From: Acetatifactor sp.
GTDB taxonomy: Bacteria; Bacillota; Clostridia; Lachnospirales; Lachnospiraceae
Direction of reading: 5' to 3'
DNA length: 64,000 nt
NCBI GenBank assembly: GCA_024695935.1
Contig: JAILHH010000022.1
Coordinates: 62,001-126,000 of the forward strand
Positions within the stretch are counted from its first letter, which is position 1. Each line of letters starts with the position of its first letter. Made by a program: the position numbers and the translations under genes. Below the pieces are notes generated by a model, which was not told the DNA's origin, made no database searches, and saw only the letters and a program-made list of their open reading frames with translations. Below are positions 53,718 to 61,238 of this stretch, one piece after another.

Positions 53718-54180
53718 TTACGGTAATTTTCTCAAAACTCTTATAACACACGTAATGATTTTAATGCGATTTTTTGAATTACAGTTTTTGGATCGTTTTG
53801 TCAGAAATAACTGTAACCCGATTTTACTGTTTACAGTGTTTATTCAATTTCCTTCAGAATAACCGTAACTCAATTTTGGACTTTACAGTTTTTCCTTGAT
53901 TCTCTTTAAAATAACCGTAACTATATTAATTTTGCTTACAACCTTGTTCCAACTTTTTCCTCAGATTACGGTTATTCTGCACATTATCTCAAAAACACTG
54001 TAAGCCGATTTTTTGCCCTACAGTCGTTTTTCTTTTTTCTTCGTAAAAACTGTAGACCCTTATTTTGGGTTACGGGCATTTTGCATATTTCTCTGAAAAA
54101 ACTGTAAACCTCTATTTTGGGTTACGGGCATTTTGCATATTTTTCCGTAAAAACTGTAAAACGCAATTTTGGCACACTGT
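53718..54180. repeat. repeat array D: nine or ten TTACAGT/ACTGTAA units, 52 bp period
   Basis: Units of 38 bp begin at 53779, 53831, 53883, 53936 (broken), 53966, 54018, 54070 and 54122; a diverged one at 53718 and a partial one at 54174 flank them. Most steps are exactly 52 bp (38 + 14). Each unit runs from TTACAGT or TTACGG through T-rich to A-rich sequence and ends (A)ACTGTAA or AACCGTAA. The 14 bp linkers are alike (CCC-x-ATTTTGGG-type), so linker plus flanking half-sites also fold as a hairpin. It lies upstream of dapF and downstream of nadE. A plus-strand frame of 135 codons from 54065 is not credible. Confidence 0.92.
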
Positions 54181-54225
54181 TTTTCATTGGCACACAACTG
54201 AAACTTGCTTCTCGTGTTTAATCCG

Positions 54226-54289
54226 TGATCAGCAATCGTTAAAAGTCTGCCTTAGCAGGCCAAACAGCTACTTTGCTCATTCCAATAAC
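54226..54289. repeat. 64-nt palindromic interspersed element, copy 3
   Basis: It starts TGATCAGCAATC and includes ACAGCTACTTTGCTCATT. About 49 of 64 positions match 11211-11274 without gaps. As with copy 1, it sits exactly between an ACTGTAA array and the terminator of the upstream gene. Confidence 0.75.
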
Positions 54290-54335
54290 AAAAAAAGATG
54301 CAACAGGGTCGTTTTGGCAACGACCCTGTTGCATC
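54289..54335 (-). terminator. terminator of the nadE transcript
   Basis: GATGCAACAGGGTCG (54298-54312) and CGACCCTGTTGCATC (54321-54335) form a perfect 15 bp stem; seven T residues follow on the minus strand, just past the nadE stop. Confidence 0.95.
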
Positions 54336-54347
54336 TTAGGTATCATA

Positions 54348-56258
54348 TCACAGGTTGTCCAATTCTTGCAACCATATATTTGCACTTGCGTCGGATGGCA
54401 TCCTCAGATCTCCCCTCGGAGAAAGAGCAACGGAACCAACCTTTGGTCCATCAGGAATACATGAACGCTTGAATTGCTGAGCAAAAAATCTTCTGTAAAA
54501 ACTCTTTAGCCACTTGAGGATAGTCTCTCTGTCATAGGAATCCTCGAAGGTGGAAAGTGCGATCCTGAAAACCTTTTTCGGCTCATATCCACAGCGGAGC
54601 ATGTGATAGAGGAAAAAGTCATGAAGCTCGTAAGGTCCCACCAGATCCTCTGTCTTTTGAGAGATAACTCCATCCTTCGGAGGAAGAAGTTCAGGGCTAA
54701 CCGGAGTATCCAGCACATCCAAAAGTACCCTTGTAAGTTCAGCATTACCGCAGGTATCGGCATAATATTTTACCAGATGCCTTACCAATGTCTTCGGAAC
54801 GGATGCATTCACACCGTACATTGACATGTGATCGCCGTTATATGTTGCCCATCCAAGGGCAAGCTCAGACATATCACCGGTTCCGATTACCATACCGCCT
54901 GTTTTGTTAGCCATATCCATAAGGACCTGAGTTCTTTCTCTTGCCTGGCAGTTTTCATAAGTCACATCATGATTTTCCGGATCCTGCCCGATGTCTCTGA
55001 AATGTATGGTCACGGCCTCCTTGATATCCACCTCTATCAGAGTGGCATCAAGAGCCTTTGTCATATTGAGTGCATTGCTATGGGTCCTGTCCGTTGTACC
55101 GAAACATGGCATCGTAACACCCACGATTCCTTTCCTGTCAAGACCGCAGAGATCAAATGCCTTTGCTGTGACCAACAGAGCCAGCGTGGAATCCAGACCT
55201 CCGGAAATTCCGATGACAGCGTTCTTACAGCCGGTGGCCTCGAGTCTTTTCTTCAGGCCGTTAGCCTGAATAGCCAGTATCTCCTCACATCTTTTGTTCC
55301 TGAGAACATCACTTCCGGGCACAAAGGGAGTCTTTGCAAATGTTCTTGTGAGCATGGTTTCCTCCGTATTCAGTCTGAAACTCATGATCACATAATCATC
55401 CTTTACATCTCCTCCGAAAGTGGACATGCGTCTTCTCTCGAAACGGATGCGGTTTACATCTATCTCGCTGTAAATAGGGTCGTTTTCAAACAACTTGCTC
55501 TCTGCAAGGATCCTTCCGTTTTCTGCGATCAGATTGTGTCCCGAAAAAACAAGATCCTGGGTGGATTCTCCGTCCCCCGCAGAAGCATATATATATCCGC
55601 ACAAAAGCCTTGCGCTGGTTGCTTTTACCAAAAGCTGTCTGTATTCATCCTTTGAAACTGTCTCATTTGAAGCGGAGAGATTAACAATGACCGATGCTCC
55701 CGCAAGGGCATGGGATGTGGAAGGTGTATCCGCAACCCACAGATCTTCACAGATCTCAGCTCCCACCATAAGCCCCGGAACATTCACACAGTCAAACAAA
55801 ATATTGCTTCCAAAAGGCACCTCGCTGTCCTCAAAAAGTACATACTCAGGTGAGACCGGTCCTTCCGTAAAATGCCTTTCCTCATAAAACTCTGCATATG
55901 TGGGAAGCATTCTCTTTGTCACAAAGCCGAGGAGTTCTCCGTCTGAGATGACCGCTGCCACATTATATAATCTACCGTCCTTCTCGAGAGGAAGACCCAC
56001 AAAAACCAGAGAATCGTGGCCGGAAGTAGCCTTTACGACCTTTGAAAGACCCTCCGATGCTTTCTGCAACAAAAGGGGCTGCAGGAAAAGATCGTTACAG
56101 GTATAACCCGTGAGCACAAGCTCGGGAAATACTATGATCTTACTCTTGTTCTCATACGCTTTATTCAGATCCTCTATAACTTTCTCCGTGTTATAAACAG
56201 GGTCCGCGACTTTAATCTTTGGCGTCATAGCCGCAACTTTGATAAATCCGTCTCTCAT
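54348..56258 (-). CDS. nadE: glutamine-dependent NAD synthetase
   Basis: 636 residues. An N-terminal nitrilase-type glutaminase domain (about 1-270) has Glu46 (FPELVLTGYTC), a Lys in KRMLPTYAEFYEERHF, and the nucleophile Cys in GAEICEDLW. The C-terminal synthetase domain has the ATP pyrophosphatase loop GISGGLDSTLALL and NCQARERTQVLMDMAN, then GDMSELALGWATYNGDHMS. Ammonia from glutamine is used to amidate deamido-NAD. The gene closes a minus-strand run of genes (hisC to nadE) and ends at a very strong terminator. GAGAGAAGA precedes the ATG. Confidence 0.95.
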   Translation of the reverse strand: MRDGFIKVAAMTPKIKVADPVYNTEKVIEDLNKAYENKSKIIVFPELVLTGYTCNDLFLQPLLLQKASEGLSKVVKATSGHDSLVFVGLPLEKDGRLYNVAAVISDGELLGFVTKRMLPTYAEFYEERHFTEGPVSPEYVLFEDSEVPFGSNILFDCVNVPGLMVGAEICEDLWVADTPSTSHALAGASVIVNLSASNETVSKDEYRQLLVKATSARLLCGYIYASAGDGESTQDLVFSGHNLIAENGRILAESKLFENDPIYSEIDVNRIRFERRRMSTFGGDVKDDYVIMSFRLNTEETMLTRTFAKTPFVPGSDVLRNKRCEEILAIQANGLKKRLEATGCKNAVIGISGGLDSTLALLVTAKAFDLCGLDRKGIVGVTMPCFGTTDRTHSNALNMTKALDATLIEVDIKEAVTIHFRDIGQDPENHDVTYENCQARERTQVLMDMANKTGGMVIGTGDMSELALGWATYNGDHMSMYGVNASVPKTLVRHLVKYYADTCGNAELTRVLLDVLDTPVSPELLPPKDGVISQKTEDLVGPYELHDFFLYHMLRCGYEPKKVFRIALSTFEDSYDRETILKWLKSFYRRFFAQQFKRSCIPDGPKVGSVALSPRGDLRMPSDASANIWLQELDNL

Positions 56259-56302
56259 ACTCTTCTCTCATCCCTTCGAAAATTAACCCTTAAAGCCTGT
56301 GT

Positions 56303-57181
56303 CTATTTTGCCTTCTCCATCAGTCCCACCAGATCCTCTGTGGTAAATTTATAGACTTTGTCGCAGAAATGACACTCAACGGTTATCCCCTCGTTGTCAT
56401 CTATCATCTGCTGCAGATCTTTTTGTCCGATACTGATAAGAGCCTTTTCCACCTTGCTCTTGCTGCAATCGCATTTATAGGATGCAGGCATTGTCTCATT
56501 GAATTTGATATCAAATCCGTCGAGGACGATCTTTAGCATTTCTTCGGGGCTGTTACCCTCATCGAGCATAGTGGTGACGCTCTTTAAATTCTTTAAATTC
56601 TCTTCAAGTTTGTCAATTACGGCATCATCCGCAAAGGGCATGAGCTGGATGATGAATCCTCCGGCCTGTCTCACGGTATTATTCTTTTCCATAAGTACCC
56701 CGAGGCCTACACAGGAAGGCACCTGCTCGCTGGTTGCAAAATAATATGTTAAATCCTCAGCGATCTCACCGGTCTGAAGCTCCACCTGTCCCACATATGG
56801 ATCCTTTAATCCCATATCCTTGACAACGCTTAACATTCCGGGACCCACTGCTCCGCCTACATCCAGTTTTCCGATTGCATTGGGGGGAAGCATTACGTCG
56901 GGCACAATGGCATATCCCTTTACTTCAGCCTTTGAATTTGCTGTGACTGTGAGGCCTTTTACAGGGCCTTCGGACTTGATCTGAAGAGTCAAAATGTCCT
57001 TATCTCCTTTTAACATGGATCCCATCATGGCTCCTGCAGTGAGAAGCCTTCCCAATGCCGCAGTTATTATGGGGCTTGTGTTATGGGCACGCCTGGCCTC
57101 CTCCACAGTCTCTTTTGTGGTGCAGGCAAATGCTCTTATCTGGTCATTTGCTGCAACCGCTCTGACAATATAATCGTTCAT
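56303..57181 (-). CDS. hslO: redox-regulated chaperone Hsp33
   Basis: 292 residues. The N-terminal chaperone fold includes ARRAHNTSPIITAALGRLL and GPVKGLTVTANSKAEVKGY. The C-terminal redox switch carries the zinc-binding CxC (YKCDCSKSKVEKA) and CxxC (VECHFCDKVYKF) motifs, about 30 residues apart. Oxidation of these cysteines unfolds the switch and turns on holdase activity. GAGG lies 7 nt before the ATG. It is 27 bp downstream of the methyltransferase gene. Confidence 0.95.
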   Translation of the reverse strand: MNDYIVRAVAANDQIRAFACTTKETVEEARRAHNTSPIITAALGRLLTAGAMMGSMLKGDKDILTLQIKSEGPVKGLTVTANSKAEVKGYAIVPDVMLPPNAIGKLDVGGAVGPGMLSVVKDMGLKDPYVGQVELQTGEIAEDLTYYFATSEQVPSCVGLGVLMEKNNTVRQAGGFIIQLMPFADDAVIDKLEENLKNLKSVTTMLDEGNSPEEMLKIVLDGFDIKFNETMPASYKCDCSKSKVEKALISIGQKDLQQMIDDNEGITVECHFCDKVYKFTTEDLVGLMEKAK

Positions 57182-57208
57182 AAAAATTCCTCTTCTTTTG
57201 TTGTTACA

Positions 57209-58027
57209 TCAGGCAAAGTTATTGTTTGCATTTTTGCCTTTTTTGGCTACAACCAGCACGCGCTCGCTCTTAGCGGTAACTTCGCCCTCGCTGTCCGAAT
57301 CCATCATGAGCACCGGGTCAAGACCGGATTCTTTTACGATCTTTCTCATGGTCTCTACACTGTATCCCCTCTGAAGATGCGTCTCCTGAAATCTCCTGAA
57401 AAGGTCACCCTCTTCTCTTACAAAGACCGTGAGATCATACTCATTTATCTCTTCTTCCGGGTCATATTCATTTTCCCAGATAAAGCTGCAATCCTCTCTG
57501 TTTTCGGAGATGGTACTGTCTCCTATACAATCGCGGTATTTGTGATCCGTGTTGAAATCAAAGATAAAGATCCCTTCAGGATAAAGGTAATCGTTTACGG
57601 AGGAAAAGACTTTTTTCAGTTCCTCGTCCTCCAAAATGTAATTTACGGAATCGCAGACGCTGACCACCGTTCCCACTGTGGAATAGAGGTCAAGTTCTCT
57701 CATATCCTGACAAAGATAGAGGATCTCCGCGCCGGACCTCTCTCTTTTTTCATAAGCGACAGAAAGCATGGACTGTGACATATCCACACCCATGCAATCA
57801 AATCCTTTTTTGTAAAGCATTTCCGTCAAAGTTCCCGTTCCACACCCCAGATCAAGCACCAGATTCTTTTCGGAATCCAGAACATCCTCCGAGTCTCTCT
57901 CCGGCTTTGAAACCCCGTACTTTGCGATCAATTCAACTATTCTTTCACACCACTTTTCATAGGGTGTATTGTCCATGAGTTCATCATAGACATAGGCAAA
58001 ATCGCCATAGCTTTCAAATTCATCCAT
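57209..58027 (-). CDS. class I SAM-dependent methyltransferase
   Basis: 272 residues. The opening FAYVYDELMDNTPYEKWCE is followed by motif I LVLDLGCGTGTLTEML and motif II GVDMSQSMLSVA. LCQDMRELDL and a VVSVCDSVNYILEDEEL segment follow. This arrangement is typical of small-molecule or tRNA/protein methyltransferases found next to hslO in Clostridia. The substrate is unknown. GGAAA lies 8 nt before the ATG. The gene appears to be cotranscribed with hslO and nadE. Confidence 0.9.
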   Translation of the reverse strand: MDEFESYGDFAYVYDELMDNTPYEKWCERIVELIAKYGVSKPERDSEDVLDSEKNLVLDLGCGTGTLTEMLYKKGFDCMGVDMSQSMLSVAYEKRERSGAEILYLCQDMRELDLYSTVGTVVSVCDSVNYILEDEELKKVFSSVNDYLYPEGIFIFDFNTDHKYRDCIGDSTISENREDCSFIWENEYDPEEEINEYDLTVFVREEGDLFRRFQETHLQRGYSVETMRKIVKESGLDPVLMMDSDSEGEVTAKSERVLVVAKKGKNANNNFA

Positions 58028-58093
58028 ATTTTGATTTCCGATAAAACTTTGGCATTAGCCAAAGCTCCTAAAAAAACTTGTTAACGGTAAATT

Positions 58094-58585
58094 CTAGAAT
58101 AAAAAGCTTAATCCGCCCAGGACTCCGAAGCTTACAAGTCCCATTATGACTCCGGCAAGCAGTACGCCCAGCATGACCGCGATAACACTCTGCTTAAAAT
58201 CCATATCGAGGATACTTGCGGCCAATGTTCCTGTCCACGCACCGGTTCCCGGAAGAGGGATTCCTACAAATAACAAAAGTGCCAGGAACAGTCCTTTTCC
58301 TGCTTTTTCCTGAAGTTTTTCTCCACCCTTGTGACCTTTTTCCAGGCACCAGGTAAAAAACTTTCCTATGATCTTTTTATCCTTTCCCCACTCCAGTATC
58401 CTTCTTGCAAAGAAAAAGATAAAGGGCACGGGGATCATGTTTCCGATAATGGCAAGTACATAACACACGGCCAGATTCAGGTCATACCCCTGATCCATAA
58501 AAATAGCCGCATAGGGAATAGCTCCACGAAGCTCCACAAGAGGAACCATGGAAATAAAGAAAATGATCAAATAATGCAATAACAT
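58094..58585 (-). CDS. COG2426-type small membrane protein
   Basis: 163 residues with four to five membrane segments. The features IIFFISMVPLVELRGAIPYA at the N-terminus, GNMIPVPFIFFFARRI in the middle, and the re-entrant-like GIPLPGTGAWTGTLAA are diagnostic of the COG2426 (Sm_multidrug_ex) family. Members are annotated as small multidrug exporters, but this is weakly supported, so I leave function open. AAGG lies 7 nt before the ATG. It sits between hisC and the methyltransferase gene. Confidence 0.9.
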   Translation of the reverse strand: MLLHYLIIFFISMVPLVELRGAIPYAAIFMDQGYDLNLAVCYVLAIIGNMIPVPFIFFFARRILEWGKDKKIIGKFFTWCLEKGHKGGEKLQEKAGKGLFLALLLFVGIPLPGTGAWTGTLAASILDMDFKQSVIAVMLGVLLAGVIMGLVSFGVLGGLSFLF

Positions 58586-58614
58586 AAAATAACCTTAATT
58601 TCGCCTTTCTTTTT

Positions 58615-59673
58615 TTATCGAACGCTCAGGATCTCCTCCAAAGCTGTGACCACCCTGTCCATCTCTTCGTCGGTGCCGATGGTGATCCTCAGGTAATTAC
58701 GGATCCTGTCCTTGTTCCAGTGACGGACAAAAATGTTCTTCTCACGGAGTTTTTTATAAATCTGATCCGCATCCACAGTTTTGTGGGAAGCAAATACAAA
58801 ATTAGACTTTGAATCGGGGAAGGTGAAACCAAGCCTTGTAAGATCTTTTTTAAAGCGCTCTCTTGTATTTATGATCTTTTCGAGAGTGTCCTTAAAATAT
58901 CTGTCATCCTTTACCGCTTCCACACCAAGTACCTGTGATGGAAGATTCATTGTATAGGAATTTATTGATTCCTTTGCATCGTTAAGATACTTTATGAGTT
59001 TCTCCGATCCCATGCAAAAGCCCACGCGAAGACCTGCCATGGAGCGGGATTTGGAAAAAGTTCTGACAACCAGGAGATTTTCATATTTATCTATGAGAGG
59101 CAGCGCCGACTCTCCGCCAAAATCCACGTAAGCCTCATCGACTATGACCACCACATCGGGATTAGCCTTAATGATCTCCTCAACTTTTTCAAGGGGCTCA
59201 AAAAGACCCGTAGGCGCGTTGGGATTGGGGAATACCACTCCGCCGTTTTCTGCCTTATAATCGTTTGCATCTATAGACCAGTCATCCTTTAAAGGCACAG
59301 CCCTGTAGGGAATCTTGTAAAGACTTGCCCATACATCATAAAAAGAATATGTCACATCCGGAAACAAAACAGGCTTATCTGAATTAAAAAATGTCAGAAA
59401 AGCAAGCGACAGAACATCATCGGAACCAACGCCCACAAAGACCTGGGATTTTTTCACACCGTAATATTCCGATAAAGCATCCACCAGGGGCTCAGCCGTA
59501 GTGTTTGGGTAAAGTCTGAGTTTTTCCACATCCATCTGCTTTGCAAGCATTGCCACTCCCGGAGCCGGTGGATATGGGTTTTCATTTGTATTAAGTTTTA
59601 CCATATCGCTCATATTCGGTTGCTCGCCGGCAACGTATGGCACAACTTTTCGGACATTGTCCTCCCATTTCAT
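58615..59673 (-). CDS. hisC: histidinol-phosphate aminotransferase
   Basis: 352 residues, a fold-type I PLP aminotransferase. Motifs: MVKLNTNENPYPP at the N-terminus, FVGVGSDDVLSLAFL, FPNPNAPTG, VVIVDEAYVDFGG, RTFSKSRSMAGLRVGF with the PLP lysine, and the terminal FVRHW...YLRITIGTDEEMD. It converts imidazole-acetol phosphate to histidinol phosphate in histidine synthesis; no other his gene is nearby, and such isolated HisC copies can also act on aromatic amino acids. GAGG lies about 10 nt before the ATG. Confidence 0.92.
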   Translation of the reverse strand: MKWEDNVRKVVPYVAGEQPNMSDMVKLNTNENPYPPAPGVAMLAKQMDVEKLRLYPNTTAEPLVDALSEYYGVKKSQVFVGVGSDDVLSLAFLTFFNSDKPVLFPDVTYSFYDVWASLYKIPYRAVPLKDDWSIDANDYKAENGGVVFPNPNAPTGLFEPLEKVEEIIKANPDVVVIVDEAYVDFGGESALPLIDKYENLLVVRTFSKSRSMAGLRVGFCMGSEKLIKYLNDAKESINSYTMNLPSQVLGVEAVKDDRYFKDTLEKIINTRERFKKDLTRLGFTFPDSKSNFVFASHKTVDADQIYKKLREKNIFVRHWNKDRIRNYLRITIGTDEEMDRVVTALEEILSVR

Positions 59674-59693
59674 ATATCAATTACCTCTTTTAT

Positions 59694-60701
59694 TTAAATC
59701 TTTTTTAACTCTTCCTCATAGACAGCCGCCTGATCCTGCATTCCCAAAGCTTTGTAAATTCTCACAAGTCCCTCCAGGGGAAGCTTCTTTGCAGCCTTTA
59801 CGGACAGGCAGGGTGCGGTTTCATATGCCGCATTATAATACCAAATGCAGGCTTCATCAAGGTCTTTTGCATCCTCATAAAAAGCGCCGAGTTCATAGCA
59901 AACCTCGCTATTTCCCTCACCTGCAACAGATTTTGAAGAATACTTAAGTAATCCAACGGGATTCTTTGTAAGTCTTGCCTCTCTCACAAGTATGGCAACA
60001 GCCAGATTAAATTCATCGGAATCAGGCGCCTTGGCAGCAAGCACATTTTCAAAGAGATTGTGCCCGTTTTTAAGCTCTTCGATGTCGCCGTTTAAATACA
60101 GTTCCCTGGCGTACATATCCAGGAGGCGTTTTGACAATTCCTTACCCTCGGATATCATCTTCTCAAAGATCTTTATATCCCTTCCGGAATGATTTGACTC
60201 CGGTCTGTGGTCTATCACAATGTCACTGTCAAATACAACGGGCATGGTCCTTACGGTCTCATGCACCGGCTCTATCCAGGTGAATGTCCTGAGCCTCTTA
60301 AAAAGTTTGGGTCTGTATTCCTCGTCAAAATTATAAACCGTTCCGTGAGTCAGCTGACCTGCATATTTCATCTGGACGATCTCGATATCAGTATCAAGAT
60401 TTTCCTTTAAGATCCTGAATTTCTCTCTGTTTTCTTCATTTAATACTTCATCTGCATCAGCTGAGTAAATATAATCACAGCCTGCGTGAGAAAAAGCAAA
60501 ATTTCTTGCTGCGGAAAAATCACCGATCCACTTAAAATCATATATCCTATCAGTGTATCCCGCTGCGATCTCCTTTGTCCTGTCTGTGGAACCTGTATCC
60601 ACCACTATTAGTTCATCAAAAAGCCCCGAAAGAGAATCAAGGCATCTGGCCAGGATCTTTTCCTCGTTTTTTACTATCATACATACAGAAACAGTTATCA
60701 T
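59694..60701 (-). CDS. family 2 glycosyltransferase with helical C-terminus
   Basis: 335 residues from the ATG at 60701 (GAGG 10 nt upstream; the ATG at 60719 contains the Shine-Dalgarno). The GT-A domain opens with VSVCMIVKNEEKILARCLDS, then VVDTGSTDRTKEIA and YSADADEVL with the D-x-D metal motif. A C-terminal region of about 110 residues is TPR-like (VCYELGAFYEDAKDLDEACIWY). This layout is common for cytosolic glycosyltransferases acting on proteins or cell-wall polymers; donor and acceptor are unknown. It follows the hisC gene closely on the same strand (upstream of it in transcription). Confidence 0.92.
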   Translation of the reverse strand: MITVSVCMIVKNEEKILARCLDSLSGLFDELIVVDTGSTDRTKEIAAGYTDRIYDFKWIGDFSAARNFAFSHAGCDYIYSADADEVLNEENREKFRILKENLDTDIEIVQMKYAGQLTHGTVYNFDEEYRPKLFKRLRTFTWIEPVHETVRTMPVVFDSDIVIDHRPESNHSGRDIKIFEKMISEGKELSKRLLDMYARELYLNGDIEELKNGHNLFENVLAAKAPDSDEFNLAVAILVREARLTKNPVGLLKYSSKSVAGEGNSEVCYELGAFYEDAKDLDEACIWYYNAAYETAPCLSVKAAKKLPLEGLVRIYKALGMQDQAAVYEEELKKI

Positions 60702-60801
60702 GTTTTCTTTGCCTCGCATCTGTGATTAACGACCAAAAACAACCCTACGGTAAATTGCAAATAACACAAATATTCCTGTATAAATATAACATCCCAAATA
60801 C

Positions 60802-61236
60802 TTAAACGCAACAAAACAGGTACACAATTACAAAAGAAAGCGATATATAGGGAATAAAAGCCACAGGTCTCTTTAGTTTAAAGGTCCTATCTATATTTCC
60901 CCTTAAAAACTGCACTGCGATAAGGATTAAAAAAGAAATTGTCATATGCAAAAAGCAGATTGTCAAATCGTGTTTTAACATAATAAGCATTATACCGCAT
61001 ACAAAAAATGCATGACAATCTGCCTTTCCATACAACCTTGCAAAAAAGCACTCCTGAATGATCCCGTAAAAAAGCACGTTGATCAGAAAGAAAATGTTTA
61101 AATTTCCCGGGTCGCAGACCAAGTGAATCACATATAAAAAGCATACGGGGAGCCAGATAATGCGTTCAACTTCCTTTGTCTTTAGGTCCCTGGCAGAAGC
61201 TGCAAACAGAGTACTCGCCAATGAAACTATGACCAC
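60802..61236 (-). CDS. stand-alone A24-type prepilin peptidase
   Basis: 144 residues, almost entirely hydrophobic with about five segments. It has the two aspartates of the A24 family: Asp17 in SARDLKTKEV and Asp73 in LYGKADCHAFF (the GxGD-type motif), plus the typical terminal VAFIPYISLSF. There is no N-terminal cysteine-rich methylase domain, as in TadV/CpaA-like peptidases. It would cleave prepilin-like leader peptides at the inner face of the membrane. The GTG start is 14 nt after AGGAGG and 2 bp past the surface-protein stop, so the two genes are translationally linked. The pilin substrate lies outside the window. Confidence 0.82.
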   Translation of the reverse strand: MVIVSLASTLFAASARDLKTKEVERIIWLPVCFLYVIHLVCDPGNLNIFFLINVLFYGIIQECFFARLYGKADCHAFFVCGIMLIMLKHDLTICFLHMTISFLILIAVQFLRGNIDRTFKLKRPVAFIPYISLSFVIVYLFCCV

Positions 61237-61238
61237 TT

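Noticed and set aside
54065-54472. 135-codon ORF on the plus strand
   Set aside because: Composed of array D repeats and the nadE terminator, and overlaps the end of nadE on the opposite strand.
54828-55655. Long plus-strand ORF of 275 codons
   Set aside because: Antisense shadow of nadE.
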